From positions 1-7,116 of the forward strand of contig JACMJD010000095.1 in the NCBI GenBank assembly GCA_014380825.1: a stretch of 7,116 bases of DNA, written 5' to 3'. The position numbers and the translations under genes are program-made. The notes below the pieces were generated by a model. It was not told the DNA's origin and searched no databases. It saw only the letters and a program-made list of their open reading frames with translations. This DNA is from Phycisphaerae bacterium. Lineage in GTDB: Bacteria > Planctomycetota > Phycisphaerae > Tepidisphaerales > Tepidisphaeraceae. Below are positions 1 through 5,847 of this stretch, one piece after another (position 1 is the stretch's first letter; each line of letters opens with the position of its first letter).

Positions 1-28
1 CAAGAACCCCAACGGCCTTGCGCGAATT

Positions 29-98
29 GTGGCTTGGGCGTCTCGCCCGTGCGGGGGTCGCTTGAGCGAGGGATGCACGGGCGAGACGCCCATGCCAC
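29..98. repeat. Long inverted repeat, copy 1, with nested loop dyad
   Basis: Two 24-base arms (29-52 and 75-98) are complementary at 23 of 24 positions; the only mismatch is T34 opposite the T of the right arm's CATGCC. The core of the arm is GGGCGTCTCGCCCGTGC. The 22-base loop contains a second small dyad, TCGCTTGAGCGA (58-69). The same element occurs again at 5780-5847. I associate this kind of repeat with planctomycete and verrucomicrobial genomes, where translations of it are often called as spurious small proteins. It lies downstream of the terminator that closes the 187-1245 gene pair. No poly-T tract follows either arm, so it is not a classical terminator. Its function is unknown. Positions 1-28 before it show nothing I can identify. 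Confidence 0.9.
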
Positions 99-120
99 GC
101 AAACGAGCGTACACAGAAGC

Positions 121-157
121 GCAAAACAAAGCGACGGCCTGATCAGGGCCGTCGCTT
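121..157 (-). terminator. Rho-independent terminator closing the 187-1245 unit
   Basis: An 11-base-pair GC-rich stem (129-139 with 147-157; arm AAGCGACGGCC) encloses a 7-base loop. Read on the minus strand it runs directly into TTTGTTTTGC, a U-rich tail. It starts 29 bases beyond the stop codon of the 49-residue membrane protein gene, which is the expected place for the end of that transcript. In the plus direction the following bases (TTCAGGTTTATC) are a poorer tail, so minus-strand termination is favoured. Confidence 0.85.
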
Positions 158-186
158 CAGGTTTATCTTCTAAAATCGTGCGTGGC

Positions 187-336
187 TTAGAAGAAGCTCA
201 CGCCAATCGCATTGGCTCGGATGTAGATCAGGATCAGCCCGATGATCTGCACGAGCACCGTGGCGATCGCCAGCACGGTGTACACGTTGTTCTCGGCTTG
301 GATGGCAACCACATCTCCAGTCGCGGCACGGCTCAT
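187..336 (-). CDS. Small single-pass membrane protein, 49 aa, function unknown
   Basis: This short gene reads ATG to TAA on the minus strand and encodes 49 residues, starting MSRAATGDVVAIQAENN and ending IRANAIGVSFF. A polar N-terminus of about 18 residues is followed by one hydrophobic helix (about 19-39, VYTVLAIATVLVQIIGLILI). A single Arg and a short tail complete the protein. There is no signal-peptidase site or lipobox, so it should remain as an integral inner-membrane peptide. The start is well supported: GAGGAG lies 6 bases upstream. It begins 39 bases after the stop of the coiled-coil membrane protein gene and is followed by a good terminator, so the two form a likely operon. I do not recognise a family. 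The strong ribosome-binding site, clean hydrophobic segment and operon position argue that it is real rather than chance. Confidence 0.75.
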   Translation of the reverse strand: MSRAATGDVVAIQAENNVYTVLAIATVLVQIIGLILIYIRANAIGVSFF

Positions 337-342
337 GGCTTA

Positions 343-348
343 CTCCTC
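343..348 (-). promoter_or_regulatory. Shine-Dalgarno GAGGAG for the 49-aa membrane protein
   Basis: On the minus strand GAGGAG is followed by 6 bases (TAAGCC) and then ATG at 336. It is one of the two strongest ribosome-binding sites in the window and is the main reason for accepting the very short reading frame as a gene. Confidence 0.75.
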
Positions 349-375
349 AATCTCAGGCAACAGATTCAATCGGGC

Positions 376-1245
376 TTACAACTGCGTCTTCACTTCCACG
401 CCCGGCTTGATGTCATTCAAGCGAGGCCCGCTGCTGAGGCGGCCGGTTGATTCGGTGGGCTCGACGGAATCGACCGTCAGGATGCCCAGAAACGCGCCGG
501 TGCCGCGATCGACGACTTTGAATTCCATGCCCCGCGTCACGCCGTCGTTGCTGCCGACGCTGATCGAAGCGTACGGCACGCCCGCGATCGTGCGGCGGTC
601 ACGGATCACACCGTTGATCGCCGGTGCGCCGGCCTTGGTGCCGTCGCTGACGGCCATCTTCGGGTTGATGCCCGCGTCACGGAGCATCGCGCCCTGGCGA
701 TCGACTGTTCGCTTGGATTCACCCAGTTGCTCGGCCAGGAACCGGCGCTCGCGCTCGGTGACTTGCAGCGTGGCGGTGAGATCGGTGTTGGCGGTGTTCA
801 GCTCGACGTTCTGCTTCAGCCGCTCATCGTTCGTGGTGCGAAGCGCGGTGATCGTCTCATCTTTCTTGTTGATCGCGTCCTGCGCCGCCTTGAGCGCCTC
901 GGCGACGCGGGTGAGATCGGCGGATTGGAGCGTCAACTGGCTGGTGGTCGCAGCGAGCTGGCTCGACACCTCATTGTTCCGCTGCTGGAGTTGGTTCGCG
1001 CCCTGCCGGCCCTGCTCGAGCTCGGCCTGCGTGCGACGAACGGTCTCCTGCGCCAGATCGCGCTGCGCGGCGGCGGCGGCTTGTGCATTCTGCACTTCCG
1101 TGTTCGCCGCGGCGACCTTCGTTTGGCTCGCCGTCAACAGGCCGGAAAGATTATCGACCTTGTTCACGAACACGACCGTGGCGGCCGTCGTGACAAGCGA
1201 CAGGATCACAAGCAAAACGACGAATAGCTTAGTCAGGGGACTCAA
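376..1245 (-). CDS. Membrane-anchored coiled-coil protein with C-terminal beta domain
   Basis: The 289-residue protein has three parts. Residues about 5-29 form one hydrophobic anchor (KLFVVLLVILSLVTTAATVV). Residues about 30-190 form a long Ala/Gln/Glu-rich coiled coil with almost no Pro or Gly. Residues about 208-289 form a compact beta-rich domain with INGVIRDRR, SISVGSNDGVTRGM and VVDRGTGAFLGIL, ending PGVEVKTQL. The domain resembles the C-terminal beta domains of MreC- or FlgT-like envelope proteins, but the similarity is too general to assign a name. Topology is inferred as N-in, with the coiled coil and beta domain in the periplasm. The start codon is TTG, chosen because AAGGAG sits 6 bases upstream and the hydrophobic anchor begins right after it. 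It is first in a unit with the 49-aa membrane protein. Exact function is unknown; an envelope scaffold or spacer is the likeliest role. Confidence 0.85.
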   Translation of the reverse strand: MSPLTKLFVVLLVILSLVTTAATVVFVNKVDNLSGLLTASQTKVAAANTEVQNAQAAAAAQRDLAQETVRRTQAELEQGRQGANQLQQRNNEVSSQLAATTSQLTLQSADLTRVAEALKAAQDAINKKDETITALRTTNDERLKQNVELNTANTDLTATLQVTERERRFLAEQLGESKRTVDRQGAMLRDAGINPKMAVSDGTKAGAPAINGVIRDRRTIAGVPYASISVGSNDGVTRGMEFKVVDRGTGAFLGILTVDSVEPTESTGRLSSGPRLNDIKPGVEVKTQL

Positions 1246-1251
1246 CGGTGG

Positions 1252-1257
1252 CTCCTT
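1252..1257 (-). promoter_or_regulatory. Shine-Dalgarno AAGGAG that fixes a TTG start
   Basis: On the minus strand AAGGAG is separated by 6 bases (CCACCG) from TTG at 1245. No ATG or GTG in this frame has comparable support, so the rare TTG is taken as the true initiation codon of the coiled-coil protein. Confidence 0.75.
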
Positions 1258-1387
1258 GGACGAGGAAGAGGATGTCCGGTTTCCAATGGTGTCTGCGTCA
1301 GCGTTGCAATTCAGGCATGAGACATCGAGTCAGGCCAAAACTGCCTCTCACCGTACAACGTCGGACGGCGGGCAATCTCGCTGAAGT

Positions 1388-1415
1388 ATCGTAATCCGAT
1401 CAGCAGGCAAGTCAA
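1388..1415 (-). promoter_or_regulatory. Candidate sigma-70-type promoter for the coiled-coil / 49-aa unit
   Basis: On the minus strand a TTGACT box (1415-1410; 5 of 6 to the TTGACA consensus) is followed after 16 bases by TACGAT (1393-1388; 4 of 6 to TATAAT). Transcription would start near 1381 and give a leader of about 135 bases. It is the best match in the gene-free stretch, but the -10 match is only moderate and the assignment is by eye. Confidence 0.4.
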
Positions 1416-1445
1416 GATTATCCTTGTGTTTAGACAGCCCACACT

Positions 1446-1545
1446 CCCTCTCCCAGTACTCTGGGAGAGGGTCTTCGGATTGCGAGTTGTGTCGGCAAAA
1501 CAGAAGGACCCTCTCCTCAATCCTCTCCCAGCGTACTGGGAGAGG
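1446..1545. repeat. Pair of hairpins with shared arms (CCTCTCCCAG family)
   Basis: Hairpin A (1446-1471) has 11-base perfect arms, CCCTCTCCCAG, around the loop TACT. Hairpin B (1522-1545) has 10-base perfect arms, CCTCTCCCAG, around the loop CGTA. Their arms are identical in sequence, so A and B can also pair with each other. They are separated by 50 bases that include a partial extra copy (CCCTCTCCTCAATCCTCTCC across 1510-1529). The element begins 18 bases past the stop of the HEAT lipoprotein gene, where it could protect or terminate that transcript, though no T-run follows. I recall similar dispersed repeats from planctomycete-type genomes; that is memory rather than a search. Confidence 0.8.
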
Positions 1546-1563
1546 AGGCGGACAGGGAACGTC

Positions 1564-2574
1564 TCATGTGCGAGGTGGCTTCAGTTGCAATATCGCCGTC
1601 GCCGCTGCGAGTTTGACGTTTGGGTTCTGATCGCCCAATAACCGGGTGAGCGCCGGCTGGGCATCCGATCGCCCGATCGCGCCCAGCGCCATCGCGGCCA
1701 TGACACGACGACGCGGATCGGCATCGCGGGTGGCGTTCATGGCGATCGTGTAGCCGGCATCCGAGCCGAGCATGCCCATCGCGCGGGCGGCGGCCAGCTC
1801 GGTCTCGGGATAATCGCTCACCAATTTGCTGTAGATCACGCCGCTCACCTTCTCGTTCCGCGGTTCGGCCAGCGCCAGCGTCGCAATGATCTGATCATCC
1901 GGCGCCTGGCTGATGCTGGAGCCGATGAGACGTTCCAAACCATCGTCGTCACCCAGCCGCCACATTGCTTCAAACACCTGTAGTCGGACGACGGGCTCCC
2001 GATCCTGCATCATCGTGCGCAGGACGTTCAGCGCCGACTTTTCGCCAAGGCGGCCGAGGACCATCGCCGTGTTGGCGCGGACCCATTTATCGGTGTCGAT
2101 CGCGAACTTTTCCAGATCGTGGCTGAGCCGCACGTCTCCCATGCGATGCAGCGCATATCGCGTCGCCACGCGCACGCTGGCGTCGCCGTCGCCTTGCGCC
2201 ATCTCTAAAAGGACCGGCTTCGCTGGCGCGAGTTGAAGCGTGCCCGCGGCCATGGCGCTGGCGAAGCGGACGACGGCTTCGCGGTCGTTCAGGCCGCGCA
2301 TGATCTGGTCGGCCCCTTCCTTGCCGATCGTGTTCTGGAGGGCCTCGATCGAGTTGGCGCGGAGGATCGGATCGGAAGATTTGAGCGAATCTTCAATCAC
2401 GAGCTTCGCCTTGCCGCGCAGCTCGGGGTTGATCGGCTCGGCGATCGGCTTGGGCACGGAAGGCGGAGCCTTGGGCGGACGAATTTCCTTGGCCATCGGA
2501 TCGGGCCCGCCACCGGCGCAGCCGATCAGCGATAGCAGCGCGATTGCCGTGATGAGCGAGATCAGTTGTTTCAT
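1564..2574 (-). CDS. HEAT-repeat outer-membrane lipoprotein
   Basis: The 336-residue protein starts MKQLISLITAIALLSLIGC, a lipoprotein signal peptide with lipobox LIGC and the modified Cys at 19. Ala at +2 gives no inner-membrane retention signal, so the outer membrane is the predicted site. A Pro/Lys-rich tether (about 30-52) follows. Then come about eight helical repeats of 30-35 residues, recognisable by D-x-x-x-V-R-x-x-A...A-L/M-x-x-L/I-G: for example 97-111, 131-146, 162-177, 191-208, 257-270, 286-301 and 315-331. HEAT-type arrays bind proteins; the partner is unknown. An in-frame extension of 25 codons upstream would overlap lnt and place Arg/Asp-rich sequence before the signal peptide, so the internal ATG was chosen. 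It has AGGGA 7 bases upstream. The ATG overlaps the lnt stop as ATGA, indicating translational coupling. Confidence 0.92.
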   Translation of the reverse strand: MKQLISLITAIALLSLIGCAGGGPDPMAKEIRPPKAPPSVPKPIAEPINPELRGKAKLVIEDSLKSSDPILRANSIEALQNTIGKEGADQIMRGLNDREAVVRFASAMAAGTLQLAPAKPVLLEMAQGDGDASVRVATRYALHRMGDVRLSHDLEKFAIDTDKWVRANTAMVLGRLGEKSALNVLRTMMQDREPVVRLQVFEAMWRLGDDDGLERLIGSSISQAPDDQIIATLALAEPRNEKVSGVIYSKLVSDYPETELAAARAMGMLGSDAGYTIAMNATRDADPRRRVMAAMALGAIGRSDAQPALTRLLGDQNPNVKLAAATAILQLKPPRT

Positions 2575-4283
2575 GTCGTTGTCCCTGTTGTTTTCTGTTT
2601 GCCTCGCACGATCCGCGCGACGATCACGATCGATGTGATGACTGCGCAAACCTCAACAAACAGATCGCCGTGCTGCGTGTAGAACGTGACGCGCGGATCG
2701 ATCTTCAGGTGCGCGACGCTCCAGCCTTCGGTTTTCGCCGGCACGGTGTTGAATACGCGGCCGGTCGAATCGATGAACCCGCTGATGCCGGTGTTCACCG
2801 CTCGCGCGGTGGGCACGCGATTTTCGATGCTGCGAAACACGGCGGCCTGCAAATGCTGGCTCATCTGGCCGCCGGTGAACCAGCCGTCGTTCGTGATGTT
2901 CACGAGAAAGTCGGCGCGTTTCGTTCCATCCGGTCCGCGCACCATCTTCGCACAAAGCGGCCCGACAATATCCTCGAAGCAAATCGGAACGACAAATCGG
3001 TGCGGTTGGCCTCGATCGGTAGCGAGCTCAAACACGGTCAGCGCATTTTCATCGCCGGGCGTGAGGACGTAGTCCTCATAACCGCTGGGGCCGAGCTTCA
3101 TCAGAATCGCGTGGATGAATTTGATCGAATCGTACGGGATGAACTCGCCGAACGGGACGAGGTGAATCTTGTCGTAGCGTGTCTCAGAGATAAGCCCGCT
3201 GCGCTCGAAGAAGTACGCGCTGTTCCGACGATCGCCGGCGACCATCTCGTCGCCGCGAACGCGCCAGTCATCGCTGAACGCACCGCCGACGATCATGGCC
3301 GCCCCGCTTTCGTTGGCGAGGTTGGCGATCTGGTCGAAAGCCCCTTGCACCAGCTTTCCGAATTCCGTGCCCCGCGCGATTTGGCGCATCGACGGGTTCA
3401 GCGCGGGCATCATCGTCTCCGACCACGCGATCAGATCAACCTTGATCCCCTTCTCATCGCAGTCGAGCAGTGCGGCTCTCGTGGTCTCGACGTGGAACCG
3501 GATAATCTCTTCGAGCGGCGCGCCCTTTTCGCCCGAGTTGCTTTGGGGATAATTCGGTTGGATGACGAGAACAGACAGCCTGCGAGCATCGGAATTTGAA
3601 TACGCAAGCTGACGGATCGCACCGTATACCGCCACCCCAAAAAGAACGGCAATCATCAATCCAAAAGGCCCAGCTAGTTTGTTGACAGTTCTTGGTTCGA
3701 CGATGGCAGAGAAGATCGCCGCGTTCACGAGCACGACCCAAAGCGTCACCGCATACACCCCGCCGATGTCCGCGACCTGACACATCAGCAGAAACGGCGA
3801 CTGCGTGTTACCAAGATAGAGCCACGGCAAGCCCTGGTTGCCGAACATTGACCAGTTGCCGCGCAACCACTCCAGCGCGGTGAACACGATCGCGATCATC
3901 GCAACTGAAAAGACGCGACTGAAGTCGGCCGATCGATCATGGAATCGCGGGATCAATCGACACCCAACAAAAATCCACGCCGCGAATCCCCAGAACAATC
4001 CCAGGTAAATCAGCAGCGCGAACATGCCCGGGATGGTGACTTTCCACAGCCACCACATGTTGGCGAAGAAGAAAAGCGTCCCGCCAAGCCAGCTCCAGAG
4101 GAATGCGGACTTCTTTGTTCGCGTCGACGCGATCACAAAGAACCACGGCACGAGCCCGATCCACGCGAGGTAGAACTGGTACGCCGGCGCGAGCGCCAGC
4201 GAGAGCAAGAGGACGCTGAGCGCCAGCAGCCCCAATCGCGCGGGCCAGCGAAGCGTGGGAAGAGACTCTGTCGATTCTGTCAC
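2571..4283 (-). CDS. lnt: Apolipoprotein N-acyltransferase
   Basis: Lnt transfers an acyl chain from a phospholipid to the N-terminal diacylglyceryl-Cys of lipoproteins in the inner membrane, the last step of maturation after Lgt and LspA. Numbering from GTG 4283 (570 aa; E. coli Lnt is 512), the first 230 residues hold the usual run of membrane helices, including the WLRGNW...GNQGLPW region. The nitrilase-type domain follows. The catalytic triad is present: Glu289 in IAWSETMMPA, Lys372 in RYDKIHLVPFGEFIP and Cys435 in VPICFED, with the essential Glu380 in GEF. NITNDGWF and the SIENRVPTARAVNTGISG stretch are also typical. A final helix (about 541-558) precedes a basic tail. The start is uncertain. 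A TTG at 4319 would add 12 codons but has no Shine-Dalgarno, and its TTGACG looks more like a -35 box. The downstream lipoprotein gene overlaps the stop by 4 bases. Confidence 0.93.
   Translation of the reverse strand: MTESTESLPTLRWPARLGLLALSVLLLSLALAPAYQFYLAWIGLVPWFFVIASTRTKKSAFLWSWLGGTLFFFANMWWLWKVTIPGMFALLIYLGLFWGFAAWIFVGCRLIPRFHDRSADFSRVFSVAMIAIVFTALEWLRGNWSMFGNQGLPWLYLGNTQSPFLLMCQVADIGGVYAVTLWVVLVNAAIFSAIVEPRTVNKLAGPFGLMIAVLFGVAVYGAIRQLAYSNSDARRLSVLVIQPNYPQSNSGEKGAPLEEIIRFHVETTRAALLDCDEKGIKVDLIAWSETMMPALNPSMRQIARGTEFGKLVQGAFDQIANLANESGAAMIVGGAFSDDWRVRGDEMVAGDRRNSAYFFERSGLISETRYDKIHLVPFGEFIPYDSIKFIHAILMKLGPSGYEDYVLTPGDENALTVFELATDRGQPHRFVVPICFEDIVGPLCAKMVRGPDGTKRADFLVNITNDGWFTGGQMSQHLQAAVFRSIENRVPTARAVNTGISGFIDSTGRVFNTVPAKTEGWSVAHLKIDPRVTFYTQHGDLFVEVCAVITSIVIVARIVRGKQKTTGTTT
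2582..2586 (-). promoter_or_regulatory. Shine-Dalgarno AGGGA within the end of lnt
   Basis: AGGGA on the minus strand ends 7 bases before the ATG (2574) of the HEAT lipoprotein and lies inside the last codons of lnt. Together with the ATGA stop/start overlap it supports reinitiation or coupled translation from lnt into the lipoprotein gene, and it decides the internal start over the longer frame. Confidence 0.55.
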
Positions 4284-4338
4284 GTCGGTGAATCGTCCTG
4301 ATGGCGTTGGAAGCGTCAAGGCGGGTCGCCGGCGGAGT

Positions 4339-4347
4339 TGTTACAAT
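4339..4347 (+). promoter_or_regulatory. Extended -10 promoter giving a probable leaderless mRNA
   Basis: TGTTACAAT fits the extended -10 pattern TGnTATAAT with one mismatch. The last T is at 4347, so the expected transcription start (7 bases on) is 4354, the A of the protease ATG. No convincing -35 hexamer lies 16-18 bases upstream, as is common for extended -10 promoters. No Shine-Dalgarno is placed correctly either; the nearest GGAG (4334-4337) is 16 bases from the ATG. The promoter lies in the short divergent gap with lnt. Confidence 0.55.
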
Positions 4348-4353
4348 GTGACC

Positions 4354-5769
4354 ATGCGGCGCACCTCGCTGACAATTCTCGTCCTGCTTATCCTCGCGGT
4401 TTCACCATCACTTGCGGATCTGGTCAAGCTCGCCAAGCCCGTGCGCGTCGAGCTTCAGCTCAAGCCGGTCGACGCCGCGCCGTCGGAAAAGCTCAGCGGT
4501 GATCTGCTTCAGTACGATGATGAAATCCTGATCGTCAAAGTGCGCACCGAGGAGCGCATGCTGAACTGGATCGATCTCGTTCCAGCTAACGCGTGTGCCG
4601 TGCGGGGGAAGCTGATGGATCGTCGCAAGGCGAACGATTGGATGCGCCTCGGGAAATTCGCCTGGGCGATCGGCGCGCAAGCCGAAGCGACGGCCGCGCT
4701 GACGACGGCGGTGAAGATGGACAAGTCGCTGAAGGTCGAGGCCGATCTGATCCTCGGCACTGAGCCGGGCCGGGCGCTCAAGCCCACGACGCAGCAGTCG
4801 ATGCCGGAGAATCCCGCGTCGACCAAACCGGAAAGCGGTGGGACAAAACCGATTCCTCCGGAATCTCCCGGCGCCAGCAGTCTGCCGCCGGCGCAATCGG
4901 GCAAGCCGCTGGATCGCGAGCAGGTCGTGAAATATCAGCAGGCCACCCCCGCCGAGCACGCGGCCGCGATCGAAGAGGCTCGCGCGCTGGCGAAGCGAGT
5001 GGGCGATGAGTTGAATGTCAGCTTCACCGAATTTCAGACCGATCACTTCATCTGCTTCAACGACTGGGACCCGCGCGAGGCAAAGTTTCTCAAAGACAAT
5101 CTCGAAGGCGCGTACGCGACGGTCACCAAGCAGTTCGAAATTCCGGTGAAGGAAAATGTCTTCGTCGGCAAGCTGCCGGTGTTCATGTTCGCCAGGCACG
5201 CGGACTTCAACACGTTCGCTTCGAGCATCGACAACTTTTCCGTAGGCGACACCGTCGCGGGTTATTACGTGACGATGGTCGACCGCAGCGGCAAACAGTC
5301 CGGCGGGCACATGGCGATGTGGAAACCCGTCGTCTCCGGCAACAACGTCGCCGAGGCCGAAAAAAACTGGGCGTACACGCTGGTGCATGAGTTCACGCAC
5401 GCGTTCGTCGCGCGCTATCGCACCAACCAGCGCATTCCCCGCTGGCTCAACGAAGGCGTGGCCGAGGTGATCGCCAACGGCAAATTCCCACGCTCCGGCA
5501 CGCGCGACTGGGCGCGCCGCATGGCGCTCACAAACGGCAACGTCGAAAGCGTTTTCGACGACGACCAAATGCCCGGCGGCGAGATGTATCCGGTCATGAT
5601 GACCATGGTACAGACGCTCATCGCCCACGATCGCAAGGCGTTCCTGCGATATTTCGACGACATCAAAGCGGGGGTCGATCCGGAAGAGGCGCTGAAGAAA
5701 CATTTCAACAGCGACTATCCGGGGCTGGTGAAGGCGTGGAAGAAATATCTGACGACGACGGCGAAGTGA
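4354..5769 (+). CDS. Secreted zinc metalloprotease, peptidase_MA / DUF1570-like
   Basis: The 471-residue protein begins with a Sec signal peptide (MRRTSLTILVLLILAVSPSLA, likely cut after Ala21). Residues about 22-135 form a small beta-rich part followed by a helical TPR-like hairpin (DWMRLGKFAWAIGAQAEAT). Residues about 136-190 are a Pro/Ser/Gly-rich linker. The C-terminal half is a gluzincin-type protease domain: HEFTH at 345-349 gives two zinc-binding His and the catalytic Glu346, and WLNEGVAE (364-371) supplies the third ligand, probably Glu367. This HExxH...WxxEGxAE layout is typical of the peptidase_MA / DUF1570 group, common in planctomycetes. The substrate is unknown; action in the periplasm or outside is inferred from the signal peptide. 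A longer frame from 4255 exists, but it would bury the signal peptide behind 33 unrelated residues and overlap lnt. The gene looks leaderless and monocistronic, and is convergent with the GH52 gene. Confidence 0.88.
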   Translation: MRRTSLTILVLLILAVSPSLADLVKLAKPVRVELQLKPVDAAPSEKLSGDLLQYDDEILIVKVRTEERMLNWIDLVPANACAVRGKLMDRRKANDWMRLGKFAWAIGAQAEATAALTTAVKMDKSLKVEADLILGTEPGRALKPTTQQSMPENPASTKPESGGTKPIPPESPGASSLPPAQSGKPLDREQVVKYQQATPAEHAAAIEEARALAKRVGDELNVSFTEFQTDHFICFNDWDPREAKFLKDNLEGAYATVTKQFEIPVKENVFVGKLPVFMFARHADFNTFASSIDNFSVGDTVAGYYVTMVDRSGKQSGGHMAMWKPVVSGNNVAEAEKNWAYTLVHEFTHAFVARYRTNQRIPRWLNEGVAEVIANGKFPRSGTRDWARRMALTNGNVESVFDDDQMPGGEMYPVMMTMVQTLIAHDRKAFLRYFDDIKAGVDPEEALKKHFNSDYPGLVKAWKKYLTTTAK

Positions 5770-5779
5770 GATGCAGCTC

Positions 5780-5847
5780 GTGGCATGGGCGTCTCGCCCG
5801 TGCACTTCGCTCGAGCGACCCGCGCACGGGCGAGACGCCCATGCCAC
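5780..5847. repeat. Long inverted repeat, copy 2, perfect arms
   Basis: Arms 5780-5803 and 5824-5847 are perfectly complementary over 24 bases. They match copy 1 (29-98) except at the single position where copy 1 has T34 instead of A. The 20-base loop contains TCGCTCGAGCGA (5807-5818), a perfect 12-base palindrome equivalent to the loop dyad of copy 1. It fills the gap between two convergent stop codons, 10 bases after the protease stop and 12 bases from the GH52 stop. A role in transcript ends or protection from read-through is possible, but no U-rich tail follows on either strand. Confidence 0.92.

Larger units (their letters stand above)
1246..1563. other. Gene-free stretch between two minus-strand units
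   Basis: These 318 bases separate the HEAT lipoprotein gene from the coiled-coil gene. They contain the two related hairpins at 1446-1545, a candidate promoter at 1388-1415 and a presumed 5' untranslated region of roughly 130 bases up to the TTG start. Short open frames exist on both strands but they run through the hairpin repeats and have no ribosome-binding site. No tRNA, riboswitch or other RNA gene is apparent. Confidence 0.6.

Noticed and set aside
29..98. Factor-independent terminator or insertion-sequence end
   Set aside because: No T-run follows on either strand, and there is no transposase or target duplication nearby; a true terminator is present separately at 121-157.
34..120. 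Small frames through the inverted repeat (MGVSPV..., HGRDAHAT)
   Set aside because: These peptides are translations of the repeat on either strand, seen at both copies, and are known to arise as spurious gene calls.
242..1384. Long plus-strand open frame antisense to the coiled-coil gene
   Set aside because: The translation is rich in Ser, Arg, Ala and Cys with no domain pattern. The opposite strand has a strong Shine-Dalgarno, anchor and coiled coil; the frame is a GC-rich shadow.
1311..1520. Short minus-strand frame of 69 codons in the gene-free stretch
   Set aside because: It runs through hairpin A, includes the repeat-derived LSQSTGRGS, overlaps the candidate promoter and has no Shine-Dalgarno.
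1446..1545. CRISPR-like array
   Set aside because: There are only two palindromic units with one spacer, no repeat-spacer periodicity and no cas genes; it fits a dispersed hairpin repeat.
2575..2649. 25-codon upstream extension of the HEAT lipoprotein
   Set aside because: It would put a charged Arg/Asp-rich stretch before a canonical lipoprotein signal peptide and overlap lnt by more than 70 bases; the internal ATG has its own Shine-Dalgarno.
2670..3599. Plus-strand open frame antisense to lnt
   Set aside because: It lies opposite the catalytic half of lnt, which has all conserved residues; the antisense product is Arg/His/Asp-rich and resembles nothing.
4255..4353. 33-codon upstream extension of the metalloprotease
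   Set aside because: It overlaps lnt and would bury the signal peptide; the promoter at 4339-4347 places transcription start after it.
4408..5847. Long minus-strand open frame antisense to the metalloprotease
   Set aside because: It begins inside the inverted repeat and translates to Arg/His-rich sequence without motifs, while the plus strand encodes a signal peptide and HExxH protease.
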